Of a stretch of 64,000 nt of DNA, positions 48,886 through 60,918 are shown one piece after another. The stretch comes from Volvariella volvacea V23. Lineage: Eukaryota; Basidiomycota; Agaricomycetes; Agaricales; Pluteaceae. The stretch covers positions 277,318 through 341,317 of the forward strand of contig KB722740.1 of NCBI GenBank assembly GCA_000349905.1, given 5' to 3'. How positions within the stretch are numbered: the stretch's first letter is position 1; each line of letters opens with the position of its first letter. The position numbers and the translations under genes were made by a program. The notes under the pieces are model-generated. The model saw only the letters and a list, made by a program, of their open reading frames with translations. It was not told where the DNA came from and made no database searches.

Positions 48886-49800
48886 ATGGGCTTCGACTTC
48901 GAATCTCTTGAACCCAAAATTCGGGAAATATTATCTTCTCCCGGAACGGATTTGACAACGATTAGCGCGAAGCGCGTTCGGCGTCAGTTGACCGAACGTG
49001 ACCCCTCGATAACTGAAGAGTTTACGAGGGAAAACAAAAAAGAAATAGATGTCATCATTGCGAGAGTGTATGGGGAAGTGAACAACGAAGCAAAAGGTGA
49101 TGATGCAGACTCGGCGGGTCCCTCGGAATCACGTAAGCGGAAGAAGGAAGGAGAGGATGATGAAGGAGAGGATGAAGCTGAAGGAGACAACGTAGAGGAA
49201 AACGAAGAGGACGACACACCACCACCACCACCCAAGAAACCCAAGAAGTCTAGCAAGAAGGAACAAGACGCTGATGCCGAGGTAGCCCGTCAGCTGTCTA
49301 ATGAGATTAATGGCCGTTCTTCACGTCGGAATACTGGAAAAGCGGCCAAGAAAGGTGGTCGGTCTAAAAAAAGCGCAGCTACTGTCGACTCGGATGACGA
49401 TAGCGATGGTGAAGGTGGGAAGAAGAAGAAACGAGGCGGTGCCAAGGGTGGATTTGCAAAGGAATATACACTTAGGTACGATTTCCCCTGTCGCGCTTTT
49501 ATTGTACTTAGAACAAACTGCATTCTATTTTAGTGAACCTCTGGCTGTCGTATTGCAAACAGAAAAACTGTCGCGACCACAAGTTGTCAAGCAGTTGTGG
49601 GACTATATTAAGTCTAATGGATTACAGAACCCTTCGAATAAGAAAGAAATCATGTGCGATGCCAACCTCAAGGCAGTCTTTGGGACAGACAAAATAGACA
49701 TGTTCAAAATGAACAAATTCCTCGGACAGTAAGTGGCTTGCTAATTGTTGTGGTTGAGTCTTCAGCAACTAAAATCGCGTGTAGACACCTGAGTGAATGA
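48886..49800 (+). CDS. DEK-C / SWIB (MDM2-like) domain protein, UAF30/TRI1 type
   Basis: Exons 48886-49475, 49534-49728 and 49785-49800 give 266 residues. The N-terminus is a DEK-C-like helical domain (KIREILSSPGTDLTTISAKRVRRQL), followed by an acidic linker and a Lys/Arg-rich region. Next is a complete SWIB domain (SEPLAVVLQTEKLSRPQVVKQ, WDYIKSNGLQNPSNKKEI, CDANLKAVFG, MFKMNKFLGQHL). Members include yeast UAF30, part of the RNA polymerase I upstream activating factor, TRI1, and fission-yeast Spp27. The frame is open upstream to an ATG at 48670, but those 72 residues lack conservation marks and begin inside the likely leader, so the start at the DEK domain is preferred. The last exon is only 16 nt. 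Confidence 0.92.
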
Positions 49801-50371
49801 GGCGTAGAGTATCCCTATATTGACTACACGTCGTGAAATATACGGACTCCATCACACTGATGGCAACTTATACTGTCAGGTTTTTTTGGCTTACATGTCT
49901 GTGCCTTATTCTTTTTCGCATTGGGGTCTGAGTAAGCAATAAGATTGTAGCATATGCATATAAGCCTTGTCCGCTATCTTGGTCAATGGCCACGGCAGAC
50001 CAGCAACAAACGAAGGCGTCAAAAGTTCATTAACACCACCCACCACCAAGAAGACGTGAACGGGAAGGACGACAGAAGCAACTTCTTTGGATAGGTATAT
50101 ATACCTATACTACACATACTAAATGAGGTAAAGAACTTCAAGTTTATGTTGAGAAGCACACCACAGGCCATTGAACAATTAGCTACATGAACAGCGAAGA
50201 TACAGCAGCTGGATTCCAGCGATTGCAGTAGTCAAAATACAACACGAGAAATATCCAAGAGCAAGGAGCTTCCTGCAAGATCTAAGATGAGTGCGCAAAC
50301 GAAATAAAACAACTAGGGGGCGAAAATGGACAGGGGAAATATAAAGTCGGATGTTCATTTCCATATCTTGA
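49801..50371. other. Convergent 3' intergenic region
   Basis: About 570 bases between the SWIB gene (plus) and the zinc-finger gene (minus). No coding signal; a short tandem TATA-rich stretch lies near 50095-50110. Confidence 0.5.
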
Positions 50372-51902
50372 TTAAGTGGGCCGACTCTTCACTGCCCTGC
50401 CCTTCAACTGCTGTTGTTCGCGAAGGGTTTCGTTGTACCGCCGTTTATTATCCTGGCACTGCTTTGATTTGAAGTGGCGCCTCAACGAATCGGGGCGAGG
50501 GAAGGATTGGTCGCAATAACGACAGTAGGGGCGTTCCATTTCCCCAGCTTGGACGTGATCGCCTGAGCTTCCTATATGTCGAACTACATCGTTTTTTCTT
50601 GTGAAGGTTTTGCTGCACCTTTCCTCAGTACCAATAAGCATCCTGGTGCAATGATACCTCCCAGTCTTCTTGTTTCTGAACACGGCGTCTATATCAGTTG
50701 ACATGAGGTCATTCTTGTCCACACCCGCCGCATCACCTAAAAAGTCGCCGCTCTTATCCTTTTCATTGCAGAGATCTGGCGTTTGGGATTTGCGGGCGAC
50801 ACTTTCGTCGCTCTTAGAATGTGCACTTGTATTCGCCACACGACGCAATGGAGCATTAGCTGCTAGTGAAGATGTAGAAGTGAGTGGGTAAGGGACAAAT
50901 CGTGGTCGTGACTTTTTCGGTGGCGGTGGCGAAGATGAAGTCTTGGGCTTGGCAGGTTTTTCAACGCACTTCGTCTTCGTACGTGATTGGTGCTTATGTT
51001 CTTTTCGCTTGATATTCATCGGAAGTGAGGATTTCGTCTTGCGAGGCTTGGGGTTTTTGAATGTCTTTGGGGATACTATATCCGAATCCACAGACATAAT
51101 CTCGGAATCGTCATGCTGTACCAATAAAAACACTCGTCAGCAGTTAAGTTTGCTAGGTATTCTGAGCAAACATACTATGAGATTCCTTATTGCCGGCGAC
51201 TTTCGTGGCAGTGAGGATGAAGTTCTTTCCACAGAATCCGAGCTGACCGATCCGGGTTCGTTCCTTACCGGTAGCGAACAATCCTGGCCCATATCCGAGT
51301 CGCTCAACGATGACGAGTCTTCCTCAGAAAAAGGCGATGAAGCGGTAGGTGTGGCGAGTGAATTATCTGCTTCGAGGAGGCGATCCATGGGTTTAAATAC
51401 TATCTTCGAGTCATTCCATTTTCTGAGCCCACATGATGGCGATGGGTCCAGTTCAGGTGTATCTGAGGGCAACGGAGCCATCACTGCTGGAGGCATAGAT
51501 GCTACTATTTCTGACGTGTGGATAAACAGCGAATTCAGCATTATCATAATAAGCGGAACTCTGAACCGCAATCGATCTAGAGTTACCTTCTTCTGTTCGT
51601 CCAGTTATACCCATTCCTTGAAATCCTGAGCCCTTTCCAAACTCTGGAGGTTGACATAAGAGTGGTTGACGATTACGGTCCTCCCGGGTGCCGAAAAGCA
51701 GAGAGGCGGGATAGAAGAACTGAACATGGCCTCTAGGAGCAAGTATTTTTGGAAACTGCCTATCTCTAAGGGATAGAACGAAGGCCCATCAGTTTCAGTC
51801 GAGACTAAAGTGCTACAAATCCCACTTGTCTAGGTCATCAACGTCATTGGTAATATCGTCAAATACGGTTTCTGGTGATGTTGGACGAGAATGTTGCAAC
51901 AT
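50372..51902 (-). CDS. C2H2 zinc-finger protein, putative transcription factor
   Basis: Four exons (51817-51902, 51587-51765, 51176-51510, 50372-51115) join in phase to 447 residues. Two C-terminal zinc fingers are visible: the first is extended (YHCTRMLIGTEERCSKTF then RKNDVVRHIGSSGDH), the second compact (YCRYCDQSFPRPDSLRRHFK). Upstream lies about 330 residues of Ser/Pro/acid-rich sequence with basic clusters (KPRKTKSSLP, KRKEHKHQSR), suggesting an activation region and nuclear localisation signals. The N-terminal exon starts MLQHSRPTSPETVFDDITND. This fits lineage-specific agaricomycete regulators with fingers at the C-terminus. Target genes cannot be inferred. Confidence 0.85.
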
Positions 51903-53018
51903 ATTAGGATTCTTGAAAGTGGTGAATGATAGAGGGGATCGAGGAAATATGGGGGAAACTGCGTCTGTTTATATATTGTGAGGGCTTGTATTAGCTTGTG
52001 GGCGTTATTGGTTTAATTCAGGGTCCATAGTCCAAAAAGGTCGTGGTCAATCTAATTTGCCTGAGTAGGGGCAAAGGGCTCAGACTGCCTTAACACAGGA
52101 GAAATCGCATCCATTGATATCCATGTTTCATTTTGGATTCTGACTGGTGCGGGTGATATTGTCTGCAATAACCGACCCGTATGGACGTTGGACCATGGCT
52201 CCGCAAAAACGGCTAGACGTGACGTATTTACCCAGATTGACCTAATTTCGGTAGTAGAGACGTATGCACACAAAGGTAAAATGTTGCATACTGGTCAGTT
52301 AGGGGTCGGTTATTGTTGTGAAGATTTCATTCACTAATTACTTGCTACTGCGGCTGTTGATCTTTTCAACGGCTTTTACCTGTGGCAATTCACGCTAATT
52401 GTCCTCAGGCCAAAGATCGCGGCAGCGACCATTCTCTAAGCATCTCCATGCTTGCAGAACTGCAGAAGGAATAGACAGATGCCAGTCAATAACTGATTTT
52501 TGAGATGAATGTATGACCTCCACATATCCTTCTACTTGAGTCTCAACTACTATCACGCATTGCCGCAGTATTCACTCCAGGGTTGATCACGTGTTGTGGT
52601 GTGGTGGCACCGACACCTCTGTCCTTTCATCTCGATTTGTCAAGTTTGAGCCTCAGCTGAGGATGGTCCCCTTGCAGTGCCTATCTCGCGCTATTTTTTG
52701 GTTTCAAGTTCGGAATCTGGGTAAAATATTGAAGGCCGCATGGCATCTAGAGCCAAACGATATCGACGTACAACAGGGATAGCACATCTTGAGCTTCCCC
52801 ATGAAAACGTGATAGAGTCCAATGGCATCGTAACCCAGAAATTGATATATGCAGTGCCCCTCTTTCGTGTTTAGTTGCTCTCTGGACGAGGTATGACCCA
52901 GGGAAGCCTTTTGAGCAGCAACCCCGGATGATAGATACTTCTGGGTTCGTTCAATTTACAACTGCCGCAGATATATTAGAGAGTTTGAGCCATCTGCTTT
53001 TACATGTGCCTGCTAGAA
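51903..53018. other. Intergenic region without a supported gene
   Basis: About 1.1 kb on the 5' side of the zinc-finger gene and the 3' side of the aldo/keto reductase. The longest frames (52052-52273 minus, 52591-52782 plus) show no motif. Confidence 0.45.
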
Positions 53019-54753
53019 CTAGCGATGCCCAATGACAGCCTGGGCCTTGTAAGGCTCCTCAAGGTATACGATTTCCTCATCGGTGAGTTTTATGTTAACG
53101 GCAGCTAGGGAACGCAGTGAATATGGGAGCTAATTGCGTGCGAAATCTCCTCACCTATGAGATCCTCGAGGTTCTTGAGGCTTGTGGTCCCTACGATGGG
53201 TGCACTGACGACTATGATTACAGTGAATGAGTTCACTTATAGCACGCAAATTAGCGATAACGTACCATCCCTTGATAGCGTCCAAGCAACAGCAACCTGT
53301 GCCATAGTGATTCCCTTATTTTTGGCAACTTCTTCAACTCTGATATGTACCGGTCAATCCCAGCGCAAAATGACCAATTAGCTAAGGAAACATACCGTTT
53401 TAAAATTTCAGGGGTACCCGGCCCATTATGATAGGCTTTAATCAACCTAATCGCCATTTTCGAATGCGTAAATTGCCTATGGTGCTTATGGGGCGTACCA
53501 GTCTGTAGAGCCGCGCTTGGTAGCGTCCAACTCGTTGTATGGGCGGGTCAACAATCCACGAGCTAACGGTGACCAGGGAATAGCGCCAACTCCAAAGTAC
53601 TTCCATCGCGTGAGCTCTTGCAAATGTTTAGAGGGCTGTGGAAAACTTACCTTCAGAGTGGGGAACATCTCACGTTCCTCCTCCCGGTAGACTAGGCTGT
53701 GATGGTTTTGCATGGAAATGAATGGTGTCAATTTATTGTTGATGGCATAGTCTAACCATCCCGGTCAACTAGATTGTCCCCACTAGTGTAGGGTGCATTA
53801 CGCACTTTGCATAGCGTGGACTAGATGAGTATATCAGGAATCACTCATGGGTCAATTGATAGGTAAAGGAGCGTACACTGCCAGGCCCAGCATGAGCTCA
53901 TCCCAATGTATCGAACGTATCCGGCTTTCACGACATCATGGAGGGCTTGCATCTGTGAATAAAGATCGATGGAATTGGCATGAGGACAGTGACAACAACT
54001 TACCGTCTCGGAGATGGGGGTAGATGAATCAAAACGATGCACTATAACAAGTGAGAGGGCAATCAATAATGCTCAGAGAGCACTTACGTTGTAGAAGATC
54101 GATATAGTCTAATTGAAGGCGTTCCAAGCTCTTTTTTACTGCTTCAAATATATTCTAAATTACGATTTGTCAAAGGCGTGACGACAAAGTTAGATATTGA
54201 AAGCTACTCAACCTTTCGACTCGTCCCATACTGGTTCACATAGCCCCACTCATCCGGATTCTTCCCCGATTTGAAGAAGGTATCGCCAGGAGTTTTTGCT
54301 ACGACGTTGTGGAGCTAAAAGCCCAGTCAGGAATAATTCTTTGGGGAGACTATACTATTACCTTTGTCATCACGACAATTTCTTCACGAGGAAGGTTCAA
54401 TTGCTTGATCGCCTTTCCCAGAATGACTTCGGAGAGCCCGTTCGAGTAAACCTGATACTTTGTGAGATCGAGACAACAATGGTCTCTGAAGTCGCTCACG
54501 TTGGCAGTGTCGAAGGTCTGAATACCAGCATCGTATGCGGCCTTGATATGCTTGATGGCTTCCTCTTCACCGAGGACCCATTCCTGCCATTCTGGGGTAC
54601 CATACTGCATAGTCCCCAAAATGAGTCTTGATACCTTCAGGCCAGAACTGCCAAGGCGAACTATGGGTACCCTGTGTTAATTCGCTTATGCGCTTGATCG
54701 CTTTATCGATGTAGGAAGGACTGACCGTAGGGGATTCTCTTCTGAGTGGACAT
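53019..54753 (-). CDS. Aldo/keto reductase
   Basis: A many-exon gene starting [10 protein letters not shown]. Exons fixed in phase are 54722-54753, 54500-54671, 54362-54451 and 54213-54314; the rest run to the stop at 53019. The chain follows the (beta/alpha)8 barrel of the NADPH-dependent family: [16 protein letters not shown], the catalytic Asp and Tyr in TFDTANVYSNG, Lys in EIVVMTK, His in DLLQLHRFD, then [43 protein letters not shown], and the cofactor end [16 protein letters not shown]. The sequence most resembles the aryl-alcohol dehydrogenase / versiconal-acetate-reductase-like fungal group, about 340-350 residues. The substrate is unknown. The first donor (CA followed by GTCCTT) is weak, so the exact start is less sure. 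Confidence 0.88.
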
Positions 54754-56306
54754 TAGGATAAGCTGAGATAAATGGGGGAAGGCAGACAAAGAAGCCTTCA
54801 GATACATCCTGGGTTTATATACAAACCCCGTACTTGCGATCAAGCTATGACGCTATCGTGGCTTGGTCATAACATGAGCAGGCCAGATGTTATAGAAGAG
54901 CATTGGATTGACAAAAAAAGTTGCAGTAATCATGGGGTTACTTCATGTGATCAACAGCAGAGCCCAACGAGGCCTAGCTGACGAATACACTTATAATAAT
55001 AGTGGGTCAGTGTACCCATAGCGGTGGGTGAGGGGCGATTATCGCAACTTCTCGGGTCCATTCCGTGGGTGCCTGGTAGTACCTTACCAATGCGATACCC
55101 TACGAGATCAGCGGTGCGTAAACGTCGTCATTCGGCACAGTGCCTGCCCTAGGAATGCACCCTGCTCAGAAGAGAGCAGATAACTGAGGTGCAACTTCAG
55201 GCCGAGGTCGATCGTCCGTATGCTCAGTGAAGTCAGTGTCGGAGTACTTGTGGTACATGTAGCTGTATCTCGGAGCTGCACATTCTTAGTGTCGGAGCGT
55301 GTTGTGTCTGGTTCAATTAGGGGCTCTTGAGCGAGCAAGTTCGTAGGAGTGTTGGGCCGTTACCGTGACCTCGGTACCGGTACTAGCTGACTAGGCCTAG
55401 GGTATCATGGCGTTCCCACAGACCCACATATTCAAGACTTCTCAGGTGCCTCATTTATAATGCTCACGACGCGTTCGTGCGGATGAGGCGCAGCAATCGG
55501 CCTCATGTTTCTAGATATCAGCTTCACCGACATTTGGGCCAAGGCAGTAGTTGGAGGACCCCAGGTCTTATCTTAGCGGAAAGCCCGGCGGTTATTGTAG
55601 TGGTGGTAGTAAGGTGAAGAAGGTCAATTGTCTACTGCAGTGTGACATCGTAATCTGATAAATTGATGTGCAGTGCACCAATCACAAAAAGCTTATGGCG
55701 AGAGGTGGCCGAGGAGCGTTGGTGCGTGCGAGAGGGGGAACCCACAAGACAAGGGAATTCCAGCCTGAGGCTATCGTACTAATGGATTAGGTCCACATCC
55801 TCTCACGTCCCCGTATGCATCGTGCTTTGCAGAACAAGGACATGCACATAGGGTCACTCATTGTCAGAAGATCGGTAAGTGCGTTGACTTTGTACTTCAA
55901 TTACTTCTCAATTCGGGGAACAATGACTAGAACACGCTATAGCCGCACATCGACCCTCGTAACGGAGTCCTAATTCGAGCATTGTAGTCTGCATACACTA
56001 TCGGGCGTCAACTCTATTCTTTTCGACTCTAGATCTTCGTTCCTATCATTCGAAGCGCTGCATAATCATTGTTAGTCGCATGGAATAACCCTGAACAACG
56101 CCTTCTGTGAGTGGACCTACCTAATTGAACACAATCCTCGGCCCTTGTGGCAAAGTTCATGCAACATGGAGAAAAGGGTAGGTAGTATAAAAACGTGGGT
56201 GCAATGTTCGGGGGCAGCACCTCCAAACCCTCCTCATTCAGTTCCTTGTTCACACTCAAAGCTACTGGTGCGATACTAGTGCATCCGTACCACTCACATT
56301 CAATCG
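54754..56306. other. Divergent intergenic region without a supported gene
   Basis: About 1.5 kb between the aldo/keto reductase (minus) and the F-box-like gene (plus). Only short frames on either strand; no motif, RNA gene or repeat recognised by eye. Confidence 0.45.
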
Positions 56307-57227
56307 ATGACTGCATTGTCGAAAATTAACGCTTTGCCTCTCGAACTCCTTGACCTAATTCTTGGACATGCCGCTCTACCCGATTTCAGAGCCTGCATCA
56401 CTGGGGTCAGGATTTCAGAGTTCAATTCTCGTGCTTATTCTACCGCTCTCTCCTGCACCCTCGTATCCTTCACTTGGCGGCAGTTCACCATGGCTCATCT
56501 TCTCCAAACTGTGATATTGTCCTGCCCGTCCAGTCTCCATGCCTTCATTAACGCGCTGGAGTACCAACACCTCCTCAATGGGAGACTTCAATTCAATTAC
56601 GCCCGCCATGTCAAAAATCTCTGGATAGCCGAGGATTATGACCCATTTGTAGCCCCAATGAATACACACTACCCCTACCTCTACCAATTCCTCCAGGAAG
56701 CCCGACTTCACTCGTTTGGCATCCACAGCCTCGCTATGTCGGCTCTCTGGGAGGGCTTTGACAGTCTTCATCCAGGAGTTGGGCTGAATAGCTGGTCTTG
56801 CCCAAGTGTTACGTTCTCTGGGGATCTATGGCGCTGGAACGTCTTAACCTCCTCTGCTGGTGGCTTCAAGTTCCTCCAAGGGATTCAAACACTGGTACTA
56901 GACTTTCCCGTCGGAGACTCGGTATTAGATGATGCGAACGAGAATCGAAAGTTGATCCCTGGCTGGATGAACCAAGTTCCTTGGGGTGCCCTCACCAATC
57001 TGAGGCAGCTCGCCTTTCCCCTGGCGATTGACACGCAGCAAATGACTACCCCCCAAAAGTTAATCTATTATGGTGACGCGCAGTCTATGGGACAATGGAT
57101 AAATTCTGCTAATCCATTGGCGTTCGGCCGTATCGTGGACGACGAAGCTGCACAATGTATCCCTACATCACCTAAAGGTCTAGATGGAGGCTTGGTGTAT
57201 GGCTTGGCTTTCGCATTAAGGCTTTGA
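56307..57227 (+). CDS. F-box-like domain protein
   Basis: A single uninterrupted frame of 306 residues. Residues 10-25 (ALPLELLDLILGHAALPDF) match the F-box-like start found in hundreds of agaricomycete proteins, followed by a Trp/Phe-rich body without clear leucine-rich repeats. Such proteins are thought to link substrates to SCF ubiquitin ligases, but individual members are rarely characterised. The intronless structure is unusual beside its neighbours and typical of this expanded family. No break is seen. Confidence 0.75.
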   Translation: MTALSKINALPLELLDLILGHAALPDFRACITGVRISEFNSRAYSTALSCTLVSFTWRQFTMAHLLQTVILSCPSSLHAFINALEYQHLLNGRLQFNYARHVKNLWIAEDYDPFVAPMNTHYPYLYQFLQEARLHSFGIHSLAMSALWEGFDSLHPGVGLNSWSCPSVTFSGDLWRWNVLTSSAGGFKFLQGIQTLVLDFPVGDSVLDDANENRKLIPGWMNQVPWGALTNLRQLAFPLAIDTQQMTTPQKLIYYGDAQSMGQWINSANPLAFGRIVDDEAAQCIPTSPKGLDGGLVYGLAFALRL

Positions 57228-57600
57228 AGGAATGTTCGACACTCATTGAATTCGAAGGGTTGTCCCCGGGAGGGAAACTCTATGAAAGTATTTTATTCTC
57301 CCCAACGAAGCGTAGCATTAACCTAATAGGAAACCATAAGTTAAATGCCTAGAACCATTTCACCTCGTTGTATTACAATTCTGGGATGGATATTATAAAA
57401 ACATTGTCAACTGAAACAAAAACCCGACCGGCCTACGTGAGAACACATTCAGTCCCAAGACTAGGAGATATGCGGTGATTAAGAGAAGGTATGACAGGTC
57501 CAGAACAACGTTGAGCAGTGGTTATAACAAAACATAATAAAAGGCTACATGTGCTCGTCGTGAAAAATCGTAAATTCGACCACGGATGATTATCCCAACC
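57228..57600. other. Convergent 3' intergenic region
   Basis: About 370 AT-rich bases between the F-box-like gene and the W-W-repeat gene. No coding signal seen. Confidence 0.5.
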
Positions 57601-58911
57601 CTAATTCAAACTTTGTAGTTTTGTCCACTCGTTGTGATTGGCATTGAAATCAATACCCTTTTTTTTCCACCAGGCTCGAACAGCTTCTCCACCGCCCATC
57701 GCATCCTCTAGGGCCTCCTCTATATCGCACATCCGATACTGGATAGGAAGCCCAGACTTGTCCCACCATTCCAGCACCTCAGGCCTATTATATCTCGTGG
57801 CTCCCGTCAACGCCTCTTGATCAAACATCAACTGCAATCCGCTCCCAAGCCACCACTGCAAAACCTCAACACGGCCATGACAACTCGCCGACTGCAACGC
57901 GTGTCGATCATACTTGAACTCCAATTGTGAGGCAGCCCACCATTCCAAAATGTCCACTTGACCCGCAGTACTTGCCATATCCATCACCCTTCCTATCTTT
58001 AGCGGTAGGCCCCTATTAGTGTTCTGGTACTTCCACCATTCCAAGACGGCGATCTGTCCTCTCGCACTAGCATATTCTAGTGTCGCTTCCGTGTACTCCA
58101 GAGGGAGTCCAGAATCTAGCCACCAATCTAGTGAGGCTACCTGTCCATTTCTGGACGCTCCATCTATGCATTCCGAGATGGCGTGGGGGAGGGGAGGGGG
58201 AATGAGATCCGGCACCTGTTCAAATCCCTTCCTCCACCATGATAAAACGTTGATTCGACCGTGTCTTGACGCTTTTATGGGGATTATGTAGTTTCTGAAT
58301 ATTGACTTGAAAACCAAGGGATGGTGCTGGAGGAAATAATCCAAGACGTGAACGTAGCCGAAGCGAACGGCAGCTATGGCCCCTAGCTGCGAGGGGGGCT
58401 TGACGCACAGATTAATGGCACAGATGTGCTTCAGGGAGCCACCTAATATGGCCCAATCGGTATTTGAGGCCTGCGACCACTCGCGAGGTTCCGGTAGGGA
58501 CGTTGGTAGACCAACGGCTCGCGCAAGCTCCCAATCACCAACATGATCTATAATACAAGCAAGAAGCTCAACCGGCAGGTCTGGCGTTGCATGTTGACGT
58601 GGTTTGTGAGCTTGCTTAGGAGGGGATATTGAAAGAGTCGGTGGTGAGGGAGGTGGTGTAACAAATTGACTGTGGAAGTGGTATGTATGTAGATCGTGAT
58701 GAGCTAATCTGGAGGCCAGCTCTTCATCTGATCCAGATGAGGGTAAATTTCGAACTTTGAGAAAAAGGACGAGTTCCGAGTGGTCCAACTTGCGATAAGC
58801 TTTGAGAACTTGAGCGAGAGTCGTGTCATCTCTCTGAGCGAGGCGGATTGAGTTTTGAATCTGATCTCGAAAGCCAGTTGGTACAAAGGTGCTTACAACT
58901 CGTACAGGCAT
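57601..58911 (-). CDS. SAP-like, F-box-like protein with ankyrin-related W-W repeats
   Basis: 436 residues from the ATG at 58911 without introns. The frame stays open to 59145, but those extra 78 residues read like translated leader. The order is: a SAP-like helix pair (SELVLFLKVRNLPSSGSDEE), a Pro-rich linker, an F-box-like start (DLPVELLACIIDHVGDWELA), then at least six repeats of about 30-35 residues. Their cores are NVLSWW, ASLDWW, AVLEWW, DILEWW, EVLQWW and EVLEWW, most preceded by G-[RQ]-[VI]. Each has the helix-turn-helix look of an ankyrin repeat with the usual V-x-L-L replaced by L-x-W-W. Function is unknown; a substrate-recognition role in ubiquitination is inference from the F-box-like part. 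Confidence 0.7.
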   Translation of the reverse strand: MPVRVVSTFVPTGFRDQIQNSIRLAQRDDTTLAQVLKAYRKLDHSELVLFLKVRNLPSSGSDEELASRLAHHDLHTYHFHSQFVTPPPSPPTLSISPPKQAHKPRQHATPDLPVELLACIIDHVGDWELARAVGLPTSLPEPREWSQASNTDWAILGGSLKHICAINLCVKPPSQLGAIAAVRFGYVHVLDYFLQHHPLVFKSIFRNYIIPIKASRHGRINVLSWWRKGFEQVPDLIPPPLPHAISECIDGASRNGQVASLDWWLDSGLPLEYTEATLEYASARGQIAVLEWWKYQNTNRGLPLKIGRVMDMASTAGQVDILEWWAASQLEFKYDRHALQSASCHGRVEVLQWWLGSGLQLMFDQEALTGATRYNRPEVLEWWDKSGLPIQYRMCDIEEALEDAMGGGEAVRAWWKKKGIDFNANHNEWTKLQSLN

Positions 58912-59160
58912 TACACGGCAGTGATTGTCAGAACGATGAATAAGAATGAAGGAGGTGAGCAAGGCCAGGTGGAGGTTGGGGAGAGAGGGGCATCGAATGC
59001 GATTTATGTAATAAAAATAAAGGGAGATATCTGACCCAGCCCACAACTCCGTCTGCATTGTCTCGAGCCTACATTTCGAATGCCATCTTGCTCTCATGAA
59101 TGCCCCTTTTAGATCCCATAAGTCCGACAGCTCGTCAATGGACATGACACCTGCTTACCA

Positions 59161-59563
59161 TCACTGCGATGCATACACCCTCAACTTCTTGATGTGAGGG
59201 ACCAGCTCCTCCCAGGCATCCATGTCGATTTCGATATAGTTCTCACCAGAAGCAGTGAAGATTGCTTCAAGGTGCAATGGTTTCCGCGAATCCAGCAAGC
59301 CGAACTTGCTTTGTAGGTATAAAAAGGCATTCTGGGCGTCAGGTGAGTACTGTACACCCTGCTTGAGCTGAACACTGTCTTACCCGTCCAGATAGACTAG
59401 CCATTCTTGCTCTTCCTAGAGCCATCGTCCTCTGACCGCATTCCACAATGATAGGCGACGATCGCGACTCCGCAGACATCAGCACCTGTACAATTTCCCC
59501 CAACCCCGCAACGAGCGTGTTGTTTGACGCCGCTAGTTCATCTACAATGCTGGTGGAATTCAT
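59161..59563 (-). CDS. Small conserved-looking protein of unknown function
   Basis: Two exons (59384-59563 and 59161-59358) give 125 residues in phase. The first half is helical and Ala/Ser-rich (MNSTSIVDELAASNNTLVAG); the second reads as a compact alpha/beta fold (DAQNAFLYLQSKFGLLDSR, LEAIFTASGENYIEIDMDAW, EELVPHIKKLRVYASQ). No signal peptide or membrane segment is seen, and I do not recognise the family. It lies 250 bases upstream of the W-W-repeat gene on the same strand. Confidence 0.6.
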
Positions 59564-59940
59564 CGTGGCAGTAACACGTCAACAGAGCTGAACGATTTGG
59601 GCTTATTCGGTTGAGATGAATGACAAGGAAGAACTATCCGTCGATTTCTCATCATATTATTTGTCAATTCAATCTAAAATGGTAAACTATGACGCCCGCA
59701 GGACACCACCGCCTTGAGCTGTATGTTATCAAGGGTCGCAATCACGGCACTTTTCAGTACGCTCCTTCTTTATTTCCCGGAGTCATCAGACTAAGTGACG
59801 GGCATTAACACATACAGATTACTATCAGTCTAGTACAAAGGATACTATAAAAAGATTCAATTCAATCGTACAGCAGACAGGTGGAAGTTGACGCCTGCAA
59901 GGAACCTTCGTCATCCCAAAATTCCGGGACAGCAGCCTCT
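59564..59940. other. Intergenic region
   Basis: About 380 bases, AT-rich, serving as the promoter of the small protein and the 3' end of the coiled-coil gene. No coding feature supported. Confidence 0.5.
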
Positions 59941-60918
59941 TCACTCACCAATATGCGTCAAGAAGCGGTTTATGTTGCCTACCCAATTATCGTCCACCAG
60001 GAGCTCGTAATGACCAAGGAGCTTCTTCAATTGATCCTCTATTGAAGCCCATCAGCTTGTGTATTTTTTCGGCGGGGCCACTACACGTACGATTGTAGGC
60101 CAACAAAGTTCTCAGGTCCTTTGGATACATATCACTTGTGACCCCGTTTTTGTCGAACACTGGTTGCAAAGGGTCGTCGAGGTCTTCTCTTTGTAAATAT
60201 GAGTTCGTCATCCGTGATTTCCTGGTCCCAACGACCCGTTAAACCTACGAACAAATGCTGAGGCAAGGTGGGTACATACGAGTTGTGCAGTAGTGACTCC
60301 ATTGCACGCAGTTGATTTTGCGCATCTTCAACCCGACTCTCTGGACCAGTGGGTATCAGGTTGTGAAGTTGAGTATCTAGCACTTCTTTAGTCTGCCTCT
60401 TGATTTCGTCCTCCACTTGCTGTGGTAGATCCACCCTGCGATGAGAGGGGTCATATAAGATTTGATATGCACTATGGAATTTACAACGTACCCTATCCTT
60501 GCTAGTATATCCTTGTCATGACCCACTTGCACTTGCGCCTTGAGTCTATTGATTTGTCCATCATGCCATTGCTGGTGGTTATTGAATTTCGCCCGCAAAC
60601 CGTCAATCTCCCTCAGACTGGCATCCTGAGCGGTGCAATGAGCTAAACTTGCTGTTGTCAAAATTGAGCACCTACTTACTATTGAAGGAGAAGTTGCTTC
60701 GATCCGGTGGAGTGCCTCTTGATATGCAGCTTGTTGATGCTCTCTAGAAGACGTTATGTGACACATGTGGGTTTAATGGGGTTTGCGATTGAACATGAAA
60801 CTTACAGGTTACCAGCAATACTCGAGAGGTGATTCAGATGATCCTCCAACAATGCCGTCTTGATAGGTGGTGCTCCGCTATTACTGCTGAGCCTCTGACG
60901 AGGGAAGGCACCCGACAT
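59941..60918 (-). CDS. Coiled-coil protein of unknown function
   Basis: Multi-exon gene of about 220 residues. The start is MSGAFPRQRLSSNSG at 60918; the last exon is 59941-60038. The preceding exon ends at 60091 with a GTACGT donor inside a phase-1 codon. Central segments form heptad-rich helices (EHQQAAYQEALHRIEA, DASLREIDGLRAKFNNH, VEDEIKRQTKEVLDTQL). The C-terminal part (SDMYPKDLRTLLAYNQDQLK, VDDNWVGNINRFLTHIGE) looks ordered. The intron near 60185-60287 can be read either as one of about 100 bases or as two flanking a 9-nt exon. No known domain recognised. Confidence 0.6.

Noticed and set aside
58912..59145. N-terminal extension of the W-W-repeat protein to 514 residues
   Set aside because: The extra 78 residues have no ordered or conserved look and would place the start only 16 bases from the stop codon of the upstream gene.
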